This document shows positions 13,575 through 24,789 of a stretch of 64,000 bases of DNA, piece after piece. The notes under the pieces were generated by a model, which worked only from the letters and a program-made list of their open reading frames with translations, made no database searches and was not told the origin of the DNA. A program made the position numbers and the translations under genes. The DNA is from Xiphydria camelus (lineage: Eukaryota > Arthropoda > Insecta > Hymenoptera > Xiphydriidae). The DNA is taken from the NCBI GenBank assembly GCA_963678675.1, contig OY783198.1, forward strand, positions 3,849,001-3,913,000, written 5' to 3'. Numbering within the stretch: position 1 is the stretch's first letter; the number at the start of each line of letters is the position of its first letter.

Positions 13575-13880
13575 ATTTACACAGAAGAAAAATGATTTCG
13601 CAATTTTAACAAAACTAGGCTTTGCTGAGAATTTCTCGCCACCGTGTGACAAATATATTATTCGTAGTAACGAAAAATACGTGTTCAACGCGGTAAAACT
13701 ATTTGTCGGGAGAGCAATTATTTTTATCGAAACAAATTTCACGGCGATTGCAGTTACATTGCTATTATCGAATATATATTTTTTGTCGTCACACAGATAA
13801 TAATTCTGTCGTGATCGCAAAATGTTCCCAGCAAAACTCAGTTTTGCTGAGACTGCGAAATCATTTCTTTCCGCGCGGAA
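13575..13880. repeat. MITE family D, copy 1
   Basis: The inverted ends are related to AAAAATGATTTCGCAATTTT at the left and GACTGCGAAATCATTTCTTT at the right. The inner motif AAACTAGGCTTTGCTGAGAA mirrors CAGCAAAACTCAGTTTTGCT. Two further copies of the same family are at about 26.2 and 27.0 kb. Confidence 0.7.
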
Positions 13881-14577
13881 TACTGTTTTTCAGTCATTCG
13901 TGGGCAGTGATATCTCACTTTTCGATAACTTAAATGTTGCGCTACGCAACAGTCATCTCTCGGACATTATAATACGAAATTTAAGTTAACAAAAAGTGAG
14001 ACATCTGACTGCCTACGGACGACTGCAAAAGGTGACTCTTTGGATCGTGTTCCCCGGGAGGCTGCGCATCTCGGGCGCGAAGTACTCCGCATCGGCGGCG
14101 ACGAGGCGTCGACGTCCGTTAGATCGGCTTCGCGCACATGATCGCCCGTCCGTCGACAGCCGCGGGGCGGAGGATGATGGATTACGGAGCAGGGCCACCT
14201 AAAAGCACACTCGCGTATCGACGAACAACGAGCCGCGTGTCCATAGACACGCAGTCAGATTCTCTGAGCGTAATGTAGAAGAGCTGCGGGGTCCCGTGCT
14301 CCGAGAAAAGGGTACCGGCAAAAAATTGCACACGCGTGCACACGCCGGAGCATCGACGAAATCCCCGAAGCGTCTAATCGTCGTCGATTATATCGCGCTA
14401 ATCGATGGTTCCACGAAAGTGTGTGCGGATGGGACAAAAAAAAGAGCGTCAATCAGATTCCTTCACGGTCTTCCGTCGAAGACGCCGTCTTCCACGTCCG
14501 TCGCAAACCCGCTGTCCGTTATCGATCTGGAAGTGGTGATCCTTTCACGCCGGTGGGAGGGGCCTCCCCGAGATCGC

Positions 14578-14585
14578 TATATAAG
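14578..14585 (+). promoter_or_regulatory. TATA box of the Gly/His-repeat gene
   Basis: TATATAAG lies 127 bases upstream of the start codon at 14712. A plausible initiator (ATCACTG) lies about 35 bases downstream of it. Confidence 0.65.
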
Positions 14586-14711
14586 CTTCCAGTTAGGGAT
14601 CGGATTAGCACATCCGAGATCACTGCCGACGATCGAGAGGCGGTGTGAACGCGGCTAGATTCTCCTTTTCGAACACTCGTCGAGAGCAGGTACACACTTC
14701 TCGGCGTCGCC

Positions 14712-17053
14712 ATGGCACGTTTGCTGAAGGTCTCGCTGGTGCTGTCCCTTCTGATCGCGACCGGCTGCTCTCTGCCAGGTAAATCTCTACGTTTCCGCTC
14801 CTCGATATAAATATCTGCCTCTCGAATTTCCGCCCGGGAAAATCGAAAACGTAGAAATCCGTAGCCCGATCCCCGGCGAATTTTCCGCCACGGATCATCG
14901 CTGTCCCGTGTACCGTGATCGATCGTCCGGTTTCGTAACGGACAATTGTTTCGTTTTCAGGAGGATACGGCGTCAAGGGGGGCTCCGGAAGAGGAGGCAC
15001 CAAAGCGTCCAGTAAGTAAGCGCACGCCGATCGGTATATAAAACGAATTTGCGTTGCCGCGATTTCAATCGAAAGCCAAACGCGTCGATCGGAGCGCGAT
15101 CGCGAGCGAGGATCTGTCATCCGCGATCCGGGGGAACAATGGCCGTGATTCCTCGATCGTTCCTCCTGCCCTTCCTGCAGACTCTGTTTTACGCCAGTGA
15201 TCTGTCGAGAGAAGTCGTCGAAAGTACGCGAATTTGCCGATCCGCGCGCGCGAAAATGAAGAATAGAAATTCGCGGAGAAGTCGGGATTTTTCATTTCGA
15301 AGAAATTTTGTAGTGCGAACTTTCTTTACGGACGCCGCGCGACGTTAATCGGGTTCGGGGGGAACGTCGAGCGCAGAGAAACGCAGAATTTTTCGTAGTT
15401 TTTAAACTCGACGAACACTCGTGAGTTGAACCACATTTTTTCAAAATCACGCTAACGTCTGTTTCCTTCCTCCCCTTCGCCTGCAGGCACCGCAGCGGCG
15501 AACGCTGGCGCGGGAGCTGACGCGGGAGCGGGCAGCGCTGCAAATGCGGACGCACATGCGGCTGCAGCCGCGTTGGGCGGAGCTGGTGGCCATAGCGATG
15601 CCGGTGCGAAGGCCGACGCCGAGGCTATCGGCGGTGCCGGGCCTTTACCACTGGACGCCGGTTTGGATCACACCAAGGGAGGCGCGAGCGCCGGTGCTGC
15701 GAGCAACGCGGCTGCCGAAGCCCACGGAGCGGGATTGGGCGGTGCTCACGGGGATGGACCGAGCGGCGGTCATGGTCACGGCGCCGGGATGAGCGAAGGT
15801 CAAGGTCACGGTGCTGGAATCGGCGCTGGACACGGTCACGGCGCTGGAATCGGCGATGCACACGGTCACGACGCTGGAGTTGGCGACGGACACGGTCACG
15901 GTGCTGGATTCGATGGCGGACACGGTCACGGTGCTGGAATCGGCGGCGGACACGGTCACGGCGCTGGAATCGGCGGCGGACACGGTCACGGCGCTGGAAT
16001 CGGCGATGGACATGGTCACGGCGCTGGAATCGGTGGCGGACACGGCCACGACGCTGGGATCGGCGATGGACACGGTCACGGCGCCGGAATCGGCGGTGGA
16101 CATGGTCACGGTGCCGGAATCGGCAGCGGTCACGCTCACGGCGTTGGATTCGCTGGCGGGCATGGGCACGATGCTGGAATTGCCGATGGTCACGGTCACG
16201 GACACGATCACGGGCACATTCATGGTCACGATCACGGTCACGGCGCCGGTCCCATCGTAGCTGGAGGTCCCGGCGCAATCGGCGGAGGCCAACACGGTGG
16301 ATCCGCCGAAGCGGGCGCGGGCGCCGAGAGCGGTAGCTTCGGAGGCGTCAAGGGAGGAAACTACCAGGGCGAGGGCGGTGCCGGGGCGCACGGGGCAGGA
16401 TCCGCCGGTGCCGGAGCTCACGGAGCCGATCTGGAAAGCGGCAACATCAACGCGGGGCACGGAGGCTTCGGCGGTGCCGGAAACGGTGCCGTCGGTCACG
16501 CCGGAAGTAACGCGTTCAGCAACTCCGAGGCGTCCAGTTCCGCCGGCGGCGGTAGCGGCGGCTCCAAAGCGGTTGCCATCAGCTCCAGCAACGCCAGCGC
16601 CGGCGGCGCCGGTTCCAGCAGCAACGCGCAATCCCAGGCGGGCAGCTTCGGAGGTAACCGCGACTCTGGATTCGATAGCTTTCGCTTCGGTAGATGTGTC
16701 GGCGGCGGCGAGGGGCTAACAAGATCGGCGATTGGCGAACTAACCCCCGAGAAGCGACCGCGTCGAGCCGCATAACGAGTTTCGAGACTTTGGTTTAGGT
16801 GCCGGAAGCGTGGCCCAGAGCAAGGCGGCCAGCGGAAGCTCGGGCTTCGGCGGGGCGGACAGCAAGAGCGGAAGCAGCTCCTGGACCTCGTCGGGAGCGA
16901 GCGGTACCTCTTCCTTCGCCAGCAGCAGCGCGAACAGTGAGTATCCGGGAGAGGTGGATTGACCGCGTCACTTTACGCTCGACTTACCGACGCTCTCCTT
17001 TCGCGATCGCAGGCTGGTCGGGAGCGCGACCCGTCGGAGTGAAGGCTCGCTGA
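14712..17053 (+). CDS. Secreted Gly/His-rich repeat protein, 487 aa
   Basis: Five exons: 14712-14778, 14961-15011, 15487-16653, 16799-16936 and 17013-17053; total 1464 nt, all phases consistent (phase-1 introns). Exon 1 encodes a signal peptide (MARLLKVSLVLSLLIATGCS). Exon 3 carries about 14 tandem copies of a 10-residue unit (consensus GHGHGAGIGG) near residues 135-295, then Gly/Ser/Ala-rich sequence; the end is SWSGARPVGVKAR. The mature protein appears to lack cysteine. Gly-rich spacing suggests an extended or gel-like secretion, and paired histidines could bind metal ions; both are inferences. A poly(A) signal AATAAA is at 17266-17271. Retaining intron 3 would read on to a stop at 16773-16775 and give a different tail. 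I do not recognise the family. Confidence 0.85.
15769..16250 (+). repeat. 30-bp coding tandem repeat (about 14-16 units)
   Basis: The unit is close to GGACACGGTCACGGCGCTGG followed by AATCGGCGGC, repeated with small changes. It encodes the GHGHGAGIGG decapeptide of the host gene. Variation is mostly at third positions and at codons for G/D/A/S, and the last units degrade into HGHDHGHIHGHDHGHG. Confidence 0.9.
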
Positions 17054-18140
17054 AGAGAGAGACTCGAAGAGACGCTCGTCGAGCGCGGCACCGATCGCCC
17101 GAACGATTGGACTCACGCCGCGGACCGAGGAGGTGCGGTTAGATTAGAATTGTTAAGTTATTAACCGGACGACGGAGAATTAGATCCGATAAAGAGGAAT
17201 TCATCGAGATGAATGAGTCGCGAAATTTACAGACGCATAAGTTGTAGGTACCCATCGTTGTGATAAATAAAAGTAAATCGTACACGTGTAATCGTTACCG
17301 GCTCGTTTTTTTTCCCTCCCGCTCTTTTTTCTTATCTTCCCCGTCCACCAAGTTCAACAACACACGATCCTCCGCGATGACAGTGACTCGAGATACCGCG
17401 GGGTGTAATTGGAATTGGAGGAAGGTAATTTCTTATTATTTCAGCCTCCTTAAAGGTAAGAAGCTCTTGCGAGGAAAACGAAAATGCATCAGCGCTCTAC
17501 CGATCGTCTCGAGCGGCTACGGTGAAGCCGGTAAACGGAAATTTGCGACCGACCGAAGCAGAAAAACCGGCGTGCCGATTCCTCGGTTGTTGTTGAACAC
17601 TGTTGGTTTTTTGCGTGGCCCGAGGAAATTTGCAAGCGATGACGAATTTGCTCATCACCCCGAAACGATCGACATACGTGATAGCCGGGCCGGAAATATG
17701 TCGCGGGATAATTATACTTCTACGGCCCGTGAATGTATCGCGCTGTCCATTACCGATTCAAGGGTACGAGACACTAAATATACGCGAGAGTACGCTTGTA
17801 ATTATCCGTACGTGCATACGTATTACGCACTCGGGAAAACCTACACGGGGTGCCGGACGATTATGGGGCTTCGTGGAATATTTGATCGCGTCGAAGGTGA
17901 ATCCGTAGTACGTTCACCTGTGAATTTGTCGCTTGGACGAGACTTCCATTGTGACCTGTGGCAAAAATGAAGCTGTCAAAAGCGTTACAATGAAACGAAA
18001 AAAAGTGAAAACGATTCTCTCGCGTGTCGATCTCATTACAGAAAGAAAAAAATCGAGATTTAGATCGAATCGAACACTTTAAAAGACGCGTAGAAAAATT
18101 TCTCAGAACTCAAAGCCGGTTTTCGAAGCGATGCTAGACG
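17054..18140. other. Intergenic, 3' flank of the repeat gene
   Basis: Contains the 3' UTR of the upstream gene (poly(A) signal at 17266-17271). After that I see no gene; the + frame of 236 codons at 17260-17970 starts inside the 3' UTR and shows no protein-like pattern. Confidence 0.55.
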
Positions 18141-18178
18141 TATAAAAGGATTTTGCGCGACCGCAGCGATCGTTAGTC
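18141..18178 (+). promoter_or_regulatory. TATA box and initiator of the 83-aa peptide gene
   Basis: TATAAAAG at 18141-18148 is followed 32 bases later by an initiator-like TTAGTC at 18173-18178. The start codon is at 18232, so the leader is about 55 bases. Confidence 0.75.
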
Positions 18179-18231
18179 GGCGTTGCGTGTAAACGGAACT
18201 CGTTGATACATTACAGATATATTTGTAAGAC

Positions 18232-19066
18232 ATGAAGATCGCGTTTCTCCTTTTTCTGATACCGGCGGTGTTACTTCACGAGTGCCAGGGGCAAGGTGAG
18301 CATTATTTCTGCCCGATCGATTAATCGTAATACGAGGTGCATGAATTGTAGATGCGGGAAGCGATTCGTCAGTCGACTTCCATAAATATCAATGACGTTT
18401 GCGATGAATAGTCACTGATTACGCGCGCTGCAATTTACGATTATTCGATTGAAATCTTCATTCGTGTACAGGGTGGCGGAGGCCTGCCCCGGTGCGACCT
18501 TGGGGCTACCCCGCTCCGAGTAGATTTCAACCTGGGTTTCGGCCGCCGGTAAATGTACCAGGTATGCGCTTTCACATAACGTGACGTGCGTTCTTTAACG
18601 GAATATATCCATTAGTACACGTCGTATTCCGTGAAATAGATAAGCAAGTGTCAATATCGAAGTTCCGTCAGTGAAGCGGTACTGTCAATACACAGTAAAA
18701 AAAAAGTGGTGCTAATTTTTAACACCATTTCACCGGGTTCGACCTATATGCACCATACCTGGTGTCATACAGTCTTATGCCATTGCTATCCAGCACCAAA
18801 AGTGATCTATATCCGCACGGGGTAGAATTTTTTACAGTGGCGGCTGGCAGAGACTCGATATTTGTCTTTCTGATATTCTTTTTATAAATCAGGTGGCGGA
18901 TCAGGTGGAAGACGGCCAATTAACAACAGGGATGATTATTTCGGTGGAGGATCAGTCGGTAGGTTTTTCTTTATCAAATATTTCGTGAAATTTTAAACCG
19001 CGCGTTTCACATTTTCTGTTTCATGTGACTTCAGGTGGTAACAACTACGGTCCCCTCCCGTTCTAG
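18232..19066 (+). CDS. Small secreted Pro/Arg- and Gly-rich peptide, 83 aa
   Basis: Four exons, 18232-18295, 18472-18561, 18893-18958 and 19035-19066, total 252 nt; all three introns are GT-AG and phase 1. Exon 1 is a signal peptide (MKIAFLLFLIPAVLLHECQG). Exon 2 encodes a cationic proline-rich stretch (GWRRPAPVRPWGYPAPSRF then QPGFRPPVNVP). Exons 3 and 4 encode a Gly-rich tail (GGGSGGRRPINNRDDYF, then GGNNYGPLPF). The mature chain has no cysteine. Length, signal peptide and Pro/Arg content resemble insect proline-rich antimicrobial peptides such as abaecin, but I see no clear sequence match, so that role is a guess. A structural cuticle or silk peptide is the alternative. A poly(A) signal AATAAA lies at 19144-19149. 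Confidence 0.75.
18688..18842. repeat. Short inverted-repeat element in intron 2 of the 83-aa peptide gene
   Basis: The left end ACACAGTAAAAAAAAAG and the right end TTTTTTACAGTG are inverted relatives (CACTGTAAAAAA type). The element sits just before the acceptor of exon 3, inside intron 18562-18892. Confidence 0.55.
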
Positions 19067-20317
19067 CGCAAGAAGAAGCGATGATCGTATCACCTAATGT
19101 GGTCTCCGATAACGCGCGTATCGCGGGATAGAAATAGTTTTTTAATAAAAACCATTCCATCGTCTATTCTTCTTCGATGCAACGTAATCGCTCCATTTTT
19201 TTCCATTAGGAACCTCAAAGCGACTATACGATCCGCAGATCGTTTCCAACCGCGCTTACGACGACCGAGCATACGGGAGAATTCGGAGTAAAAGCGGTCA
19301 TAAAAGAACACGACCGCGATCCTCGCCCGTGGCGACTGGGAGAATTCCAAATAGCCGCAATAACATTCCGCCCAGAAGAAGACAAATGGCTAGAGCTAAC
19401 GAATGGAGGCGCGCATAATTCTACTCAAATATGTACTTCTCTCGAAGCCGGTCGTCCGCGAAAAATCCGTCTTCGCTCTGGACCCATCTGTACATTGAGA
19501 GGAAAAATTGCTGGTGTCAAAAAAAAATATGCTTTGAATGAATATGATTTTACAAATTTTAAAGAAGACAGATTCTTGCTCGAAGAATGTATATTTATTC
19601 TTGATTCAAAAGTAGGGAAGACTGAGGCGAATCGGATCATATAGATCCGCATTTCTCAGATCGTATTGAAGATGAGCATTTCGATCACTCGCATTACTTC
19701 GTTCCTCTCCAATGAAGCAATACGAACAATCGAAATGTTCATTTTCACCACGATCTGAAAAATATAGATCTATATATGATCTCCAATTCGTCTCGGTCTA
19801 CACTACCTTCATCAGAACAAGACATTCTTTCAGCGTGAAAAAAATAATTACTCGAGCCTCTCAAATATTGTCTCGCCCGAAAAAAAAAAACCAGGGCTTG
19901 ATCCTGGACTCGTTATATCGTGTTTTCGAATGAAGAAAACACTTTTTTTTTTTTTTGGCACCGGCAATTATTTGTCTCAGTGCACAGAGAGACGAGTCTC
20001 TTTCTCGCGCAAGGGCGCTCCTTCAAAGGCGCTTCGAGACCTGGCCAAAAGCTTCGTCGCGTCGCTCTTGATCCGCGTCGATTCCGCGCGCTCGTAAAAC
20101 AAACCACCGCGGTACTCCAGCCGCGTTTCGCCGGTGAAAGGGCCAACGTCCACGCGTTTCTCGTGTCCTTCCCGCGTGTGCCGTAAAAACGCGTCCTCGC
20201 CGGTGAACCCTGGCTTTGACCACAGACACGCGCGTTGCAACGGCACGCGTGTGTTGACATCGACGCCCGCAGCGAGCGTGTGTCGCTGCGATTCCCGCGC
20301 TTCCAGCCGGATTCGTG
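19067..20317. other. Intergenic stretch with MITE family E copy 1
   Basis: The 3' UTR of the small peptide gene is followed by AT-rich DNA. Family E ends are seen at about 19490 (GAGGAAAAATTGCTGGTGTC) and 19955-19985 (GGCACCGGCAATTATTTG), enclosing a family-typical TTACTCGAGCCTCTCAAATA. No gene is supportable. Confidence 0.5.
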
Positions 20318-20354
20318 TATAAAACTGGAGGACGGTGACGACGACACTTCAGTC
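20318..20354 (+). promoter_or_regulatory. TATA box and initiator of the 301-aa gene
   Basis: TATAAAA at 20318-20324 and an arthropod-type initiator TCAGTC near 20349-20354 are spaced about 30 bases apart. The leader to the ATG at 20633 includes a (GGA)n run on the plus strand at about 20450-20482. Confidence 0.75.
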
Positions 20355-20632
20355 ACATGTTAAACCTCCGTTACCTCGTCGGCGGGTCTTGACGAAAAAA
20401 ATTGGAAAGCACGTGGCGTCTCGTCGAGGGGTTCGTTCGGTTTCGTCGAGGAGGAGGAGGAGGAGGAGGAGGAGGAGGAGGTGAAGGGTCAGTGATCCGA
20501 TTTCCGCGTTCGGATTGTTTCTCGTCATTTCCGATGAGAGGTACTCTCGACTGAGTTTTTACAACTCGGCTTCCTTCCTCGTATACTTTGGATCTGTTAC
20601 CTGGATCGGCCGCGCAGGGTCCGTAGCACGAG

Positions 20633-22976
20633 ATGAAGAGGATCTTGGTGTGCGCGCTGCTCATCGCGCGAAGCGGTGAGTCGCTAATTTGACAAATGCC
20701 TGTGGAAATTAACAGCTCGAGTCGATATCGAATTCCACTCCGACTCGTGTATCGAAAATATCGCTTCGTATATCAGCTGTACGATCAAGCGGCTCTTCGA
20801 GTTACTCGCGCGCGCGCGCGACCGGTCAATCTGGACCGACGGGGAGCTGCGCGCCGGCTTCTTCTTTCTCGTCTTTCGTACGAGCAAGAATCTACGCAGG
20901 AGCGGCCTGCGATGATGCGAAGGCTTTTATACTCTTCTATGCCGTTCAAAAAAAAGAGGGATTATGTAATAAACCAAAGAAGCGAGGCACAGCATCCGTG
21001 GCGTGAGCCGCGGTGCGAGATTTTGACAGCGGTCAGGGCCACGCGACGATGGCTCGAGGCTCGCGCCTTCGAGCAGTCGCATAAATTCTCGCGAGCACTA
21101 TTGAAGTCTTTGAAGGCCGCCTCATCACGCGGCCGCTTCGTCGAGCCATCTTCACCTTCTAACGTTCAGAGTTCAAGCGCATGCCACAGAGTTAAAGGGA
21201 TTTGCAATTTGCCATGCATTTTCTATAAAAAAGTATTATAAAGTTACAAGTTAAGCGCACACACTATGAGTTATTTGTCATTTTCGAAAATAGTTTTGAA
21301 CGTTACAGTTTTTGCTGGAAAGATGCTTCAATGTTGACGCGCATTTAGAGTGGTTTTGTGGTACATTTAAATCCAATCTGTGGTAAATTTAATTCTTTCG
21401 ATCGCGTATAGTAATTTTAATGAATAAACTTGCACCATGACAAAGTTCATGAAAGTAACATGAAAAACTTGTCTCAATGTACACGCGGCTAAACTTACTC
21501 GCCGGGAAAGAAACTTCAATCGCTATTATCTCATCGTTTATGAACTTTTGGCCTACATCGACACGAGACTTTATCGTAGATTGAAATGCAATCTTCAAAA
21601 AAGCGTTGTATAAAAAAATCAGCCAAAAACTCACAGATAATGAGATAACAGCGATTGAAGCTTTCTTCCTGGCGAGTAAGTTTAGCCCTGTATGATATAC
21701 GCCGTATCCGGTCGTTCCTTTCCGATCGCGCTAATCTTCCCCGTCACCGCAGTCTGCCGCTCGCAGTCCCCGGGCTTCTTCTTCCCGGACCAGTTCTCGT
21801 CGCAGGCCAACGGCCAAGCCTGGGCCGACGGCAGCGGTAACTCCAAGGCGAGCAGCCAGAGCAACGCCCAAGCCGCGGGCCACCCTCAGTATCCCGGTTT
21901 CGGAGGTTTCGGACATCCTGGCGGGGGCCAAGCCGGCAGCCTAGGTCAGGCGCAGGCGTTTGGCGATGGTCACGGGATCGCCAGCGCCAACAGTCAGAGC
22001 TCGGCCCAAGGCTTTCAGCTGGCCGGACCCGGGTATGCGTGATGTACACACAGAGAAAACGAATTAGTTGGATCTGCTAACAATTACTCGCGGGGTCGCA
22101 AGTAATTATTTATTTATTTATAACACGTTAGTTATAAATCTTTCTTCGTATTAATTAGACATTTCTTCCTCACACCATCGCATACCATTCAATGTGATCG
22201 CGAGGAAGAGATGTCAAATTGGCGTACTCTCTAAAATATTTCATTGTCATAAGCAGATGATAATTACTCGCGACCCCTCAAGCAATTTTCGCTAGATCCA
22301 CCTAATTCTTTTTCTCCGTGCACACGCGGCAATTTTTTTCCCTCGTCATCTCCACACCGATCATCTAACACGTGGATGTTCTCGCCCCGACAGACACGCT
22401 TATCAGCACCGACCCCACGGCGGGGCCTTCGGCGGCGCCCAGAGCCAATCGAACGCCCAGGCCATCGGAGACGGGGCGCTCGCCAACTCGCAGACCAATT
22501 CCCAGACGATCGGCGGTCTCTCCCAGAGTCAGAGCGCGGCGCAGTCGCAATCGCACGGCTTCCAAGGGGGCTTCCCCTTCGGCTCGGTAGCCGGATCCGT
22601 TTCCGGTAGCCAGTCGAACGGCCAGGGCGGTGCCAGCGCCGCCAGTGCCGCGAGCGCTGCCGGCACCAGCTTCGTCGGCGGAATCCCCGTAGCGAGCGCA
22701 AGCGCGGCCGCCGCGGCTGCTTCTGCCGGAAACGGCGGTGGTGGTGGGTCATCCTCGGCGAGCAACGCCAACAGCGTGGCCACGTCCGCTGGCGGCGGGG
22801 CTCCGTACTATCACAGGAGACACCACCCCGGAAGGCATCACGGAAGGTACCACCCCGGAAGGTTCTTCAGGGGCAGGACGAAGGAGGACCCCGAGGGCTC
22901 CGGGGAATTCGCCTCCGAAGAAGCCACCGAGGAGTCCTCGGATGGGGACGCGATCAAATTCGAGGAAGAGGAATAA
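20633..22976 (+). CDS. Secreted Gly/Ser/Ala/Gln-rich protein, 301 aa
   Basis: Three exons, 20633-20675, 21753-22032 and 22394-22976; total 906 nt, phases consistent (1, then 2). Exon 1 encodes the start of a signal peptide (MKRILVCALLIARSG), continued by VCRSQSPGFFFPDQFSSQ. The body is rich in SQSNAQA-like repeats (QANGQAWADGSGNSKASSQS, SQTNSQTIGGLSQSQSAAQS). Then come Ala/Ser runs, a basic His/Arg patch (YYHRRHHPGRHHGRYHPGRF) and an acidic end (EEATEESSDGDAIKFEEEE). The Ser/Gln/Ala/Gly-rich body followed by a basic block and an acid block resembles silk, glue or sericin-like secretions, but this is composition only. An AATAAA overlaps the stop at 22972-22977. Intron 2 is almost filled by a MITE. 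Confidence 0.83.
21487..21687. repeat. MITE family C, copy 1 (intron of the 301-aa gene)
   Basis: Inverted ends GGCTAAACTTACTCGCC and GGCGAGTAAGTTTAGCC flank inner arms with GAAACTTCAATCGCTATTA and its mirror TAACAGCGATTGAAGC. Copies 2 and 3 are at about 24.6 and 33.2 kb. Confidence 0.8.
22050..22322. repeat. MITE family A, copy 1 (fills intron 2 of the 301-aa gene)
   Basis: The left end CAGAGAAAACGAATTAGTTG, then GATCTGCTAACAATTACTCG, is mirrored by CGAGTAATTATC-type and CCACCTAATTCTTTTTCTCC sequence at the right. A second copy lies at about 31.25-31.50 kb in an intron of a minus-strand gene. Confidence 0.8.
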
Positions 22977-23036
22977 ACGAACATGTATAGACTGTAAAAA
23001 CGATATCGGTCCTAGCTCCGCGGGTTTCGCGCACGC

Positions 23037-23281
23037 CGAGAAAAATAATTGCCGGTGGCAACGAAATGTTTCTTGAATTAAGAACATGTGGTCTTACGAA
23101 TTTTTTTAGGTATACAGATTCTTAACGGACGAGAAATTCTTCCTGCGCGAAATAAACAATTACTCGAGCCTGTCAAATATTTTCTCGCACGGAAAAAACC
23201 ACGGCTCGATCCTGGAGTCACATCATGTTTGCGATTGACGAAAACATTTCTTTGGCGCCAACAATTATTTCCCTCGGTGCA
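23037..23281. repeat. MITE family E, copy 2
   Basis: The left end GAGAAAAATAATTGCCGGTG is mirrored by GCGCCAACAATTATTTCCCT at the right. The interior has TTACTCGAGCCTGTCAAATA and TTTTCTCGCACGG, shared with copies near 19.5-20.0 and 24.0 kb. Confidence 0.7.
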
Positions 23282-23967
23282 TCGAAGACGAGCGGTCGTA
23301 CCGCCGGAAACGGAGCCGACGACGGGGTTGCAAAATCGGGATTGCGCGCGGGAGGGACCGACTTCTTTCGATCTGCAAGAATTGTTATTACTGTACGAAG
23401 TATCATTGATAATTTATTTCAGGAAGAATTATCATGCGCGTACTATATTAGATATTCGTTTCGTCTTTTTTTTTTTATAACTTTATATTGTTATCCTACT
23501 ATTCGTTGACGGGACGTCTTGCCATTTGGGCGATGGCGCGCCGTTTTGCTTTTCGGTGTAAGTGTGAGAGAATGATAACGAATGCGCAGGGGCCGCGGAT
23601 TGGGATCAGATTTTTTTCGATTTCGATAAAGATCGAGGATTCGCGGCTGCACCGAAGTCGCTCGTGTGCATCCTACCGTGCAGAGAGAAGGGGCGCGATG
23701 AGTCACGCCTGCTTCCTGCGGTCGTGAACGCGTGATCGAATTTTCGATACTGCCAAATTTCGACGAACTTTTGGCAATACCCCTTGCGTAACGAGAGGGC
23801 GGTGCGATGTGACTTTCACGATTGCTTGTGCGACGCGTCGCGTGTGTCGAGGTGACCGCTCTGGACCCTTGTACGCTCTTTTTCAATAAAACCGATTATT
23901 TATATCCGAAAATGCGGTATTGTTCGTTTTTTCCCTTCCCTTATAATACCGAGTTAATGACCGCATC

Positions 23968-24281
23968 GCACTGAGAGAAATAATAATTTAATTGCTAGTG
24001 TCGAAAAAATATATCTTGAATCCAGAACACGCGACCTTAAAAATTGTTAAGAATATAGATTCTCAATCTCAAAGAATGTATAATATTCTTGATTCAAGAA
24101 TACTGTCGCGGGAATAAGAAATTCTTTTTGCCCCCCAAAAAAAAAACTATTACTCGAGCCTATCAAATATTTTCTCGCGCAGAGAAAACCATGGCTTGAT
24201 CTTGAAATGAAATCATATTTTTAATTAAAAAAAAAAACATTTTTTCTTTGGCACCAGTAATTATTTCCCTCAGTACAATCG
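23968..24281. repeat. MITE family E, copy 3
   Basis: The left end ACTGAGAGAAATAATAATTT is mirrored by GCACCAGTAATTATTTCCCT at the right. The interior TTACTCGAGCCTATCAAATA, then TTTTCTCGCGCAG, matches copies 1 and 2. Confidence 0.7.
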
Positions 24282-24591
24282 AGGCAAAACAAGTTCTCAA
24301 CGCGGCAGGGGAACCTTGTAAAAGATTAGATAAAGTTACTTCGAGTTCACGCGCGTATCCAACGATGATTACGACTATCGATTCTAGCGATGGGAGAGCG
24401 AAGGCCCATCCTTGACCCGCGCATTTTTCCCACATTAGCGAAAGATGTGCGCTCGCCTCATTAATTAAGGCGCAGTCGATTATCTCCAGACGCTTCGGTA
24501 GAGAATTGTATTACGTCATATCGACTGCGAGCTCTTTAATCGTACTTTTTTTCTATACTCGTTTTCGTTCAAATATAAAATAGCAGGTATA

Positions 24592-24789
24592 CCATATGAG
24601 AGTGAAAAACTTCAATCACTATTATCTCATTATTCATGAATTTTTAGCCTACATCGATATAAGACTTTATTGCAGATTGAAATATAACTATCAAAAAAGT
24701 ACTAAACAAATATCAGCCAAAAGCTCATGAATAATGAGATAATAGTGATTGAAGTTTCTTTTTTGATGAGCAAGTTTAGCTTCATATGA
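24592..24789. repeat. MITE family C, copy 2
   Basis: Inverted ends CATATGAGAGTGAAAAACTT and AGTTTAGCTTCATATG, with inner arms AATCACTATTATCTCATTAT and AATAATGAGATAATAGTGAT. The same family as copies at 21.5 and 33.2 kb. Confidence 0.75.

Larger units (their letters stand above)
10451..14577. other. Intergenic stretch with simple repeats and hairpin elements
   Basis: I see no supportable gene here. It holds (AG)n runs at about 11610-11629 and 11766-11789, a (CT)n run at about 13377-13399, and two inverted-repeat elements listed separately. The + strand open frame of 225 codons at 12564-13241 overlaps one of these hairpins and has no recognisable protein character. Confidence 0.6.

Noticed and set aside
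15625..16631. Long antisense open frames (217 and 328 codons) over the Gly/His-repeat exon
   Set aside because: They are mirror images of a GC-rich tandem repeat; the sense frame has splice-consistent exons and a signal peptide, and the antisense products are Val/Ser/Thr or Arg/His strings.
18232..19066. Naming the 83-aa peptide as abaecin
   Set aside because: It shares only proline/arginine richness and size; no clear alignment to abaecin could be made by eye, so no symbol was assigned.
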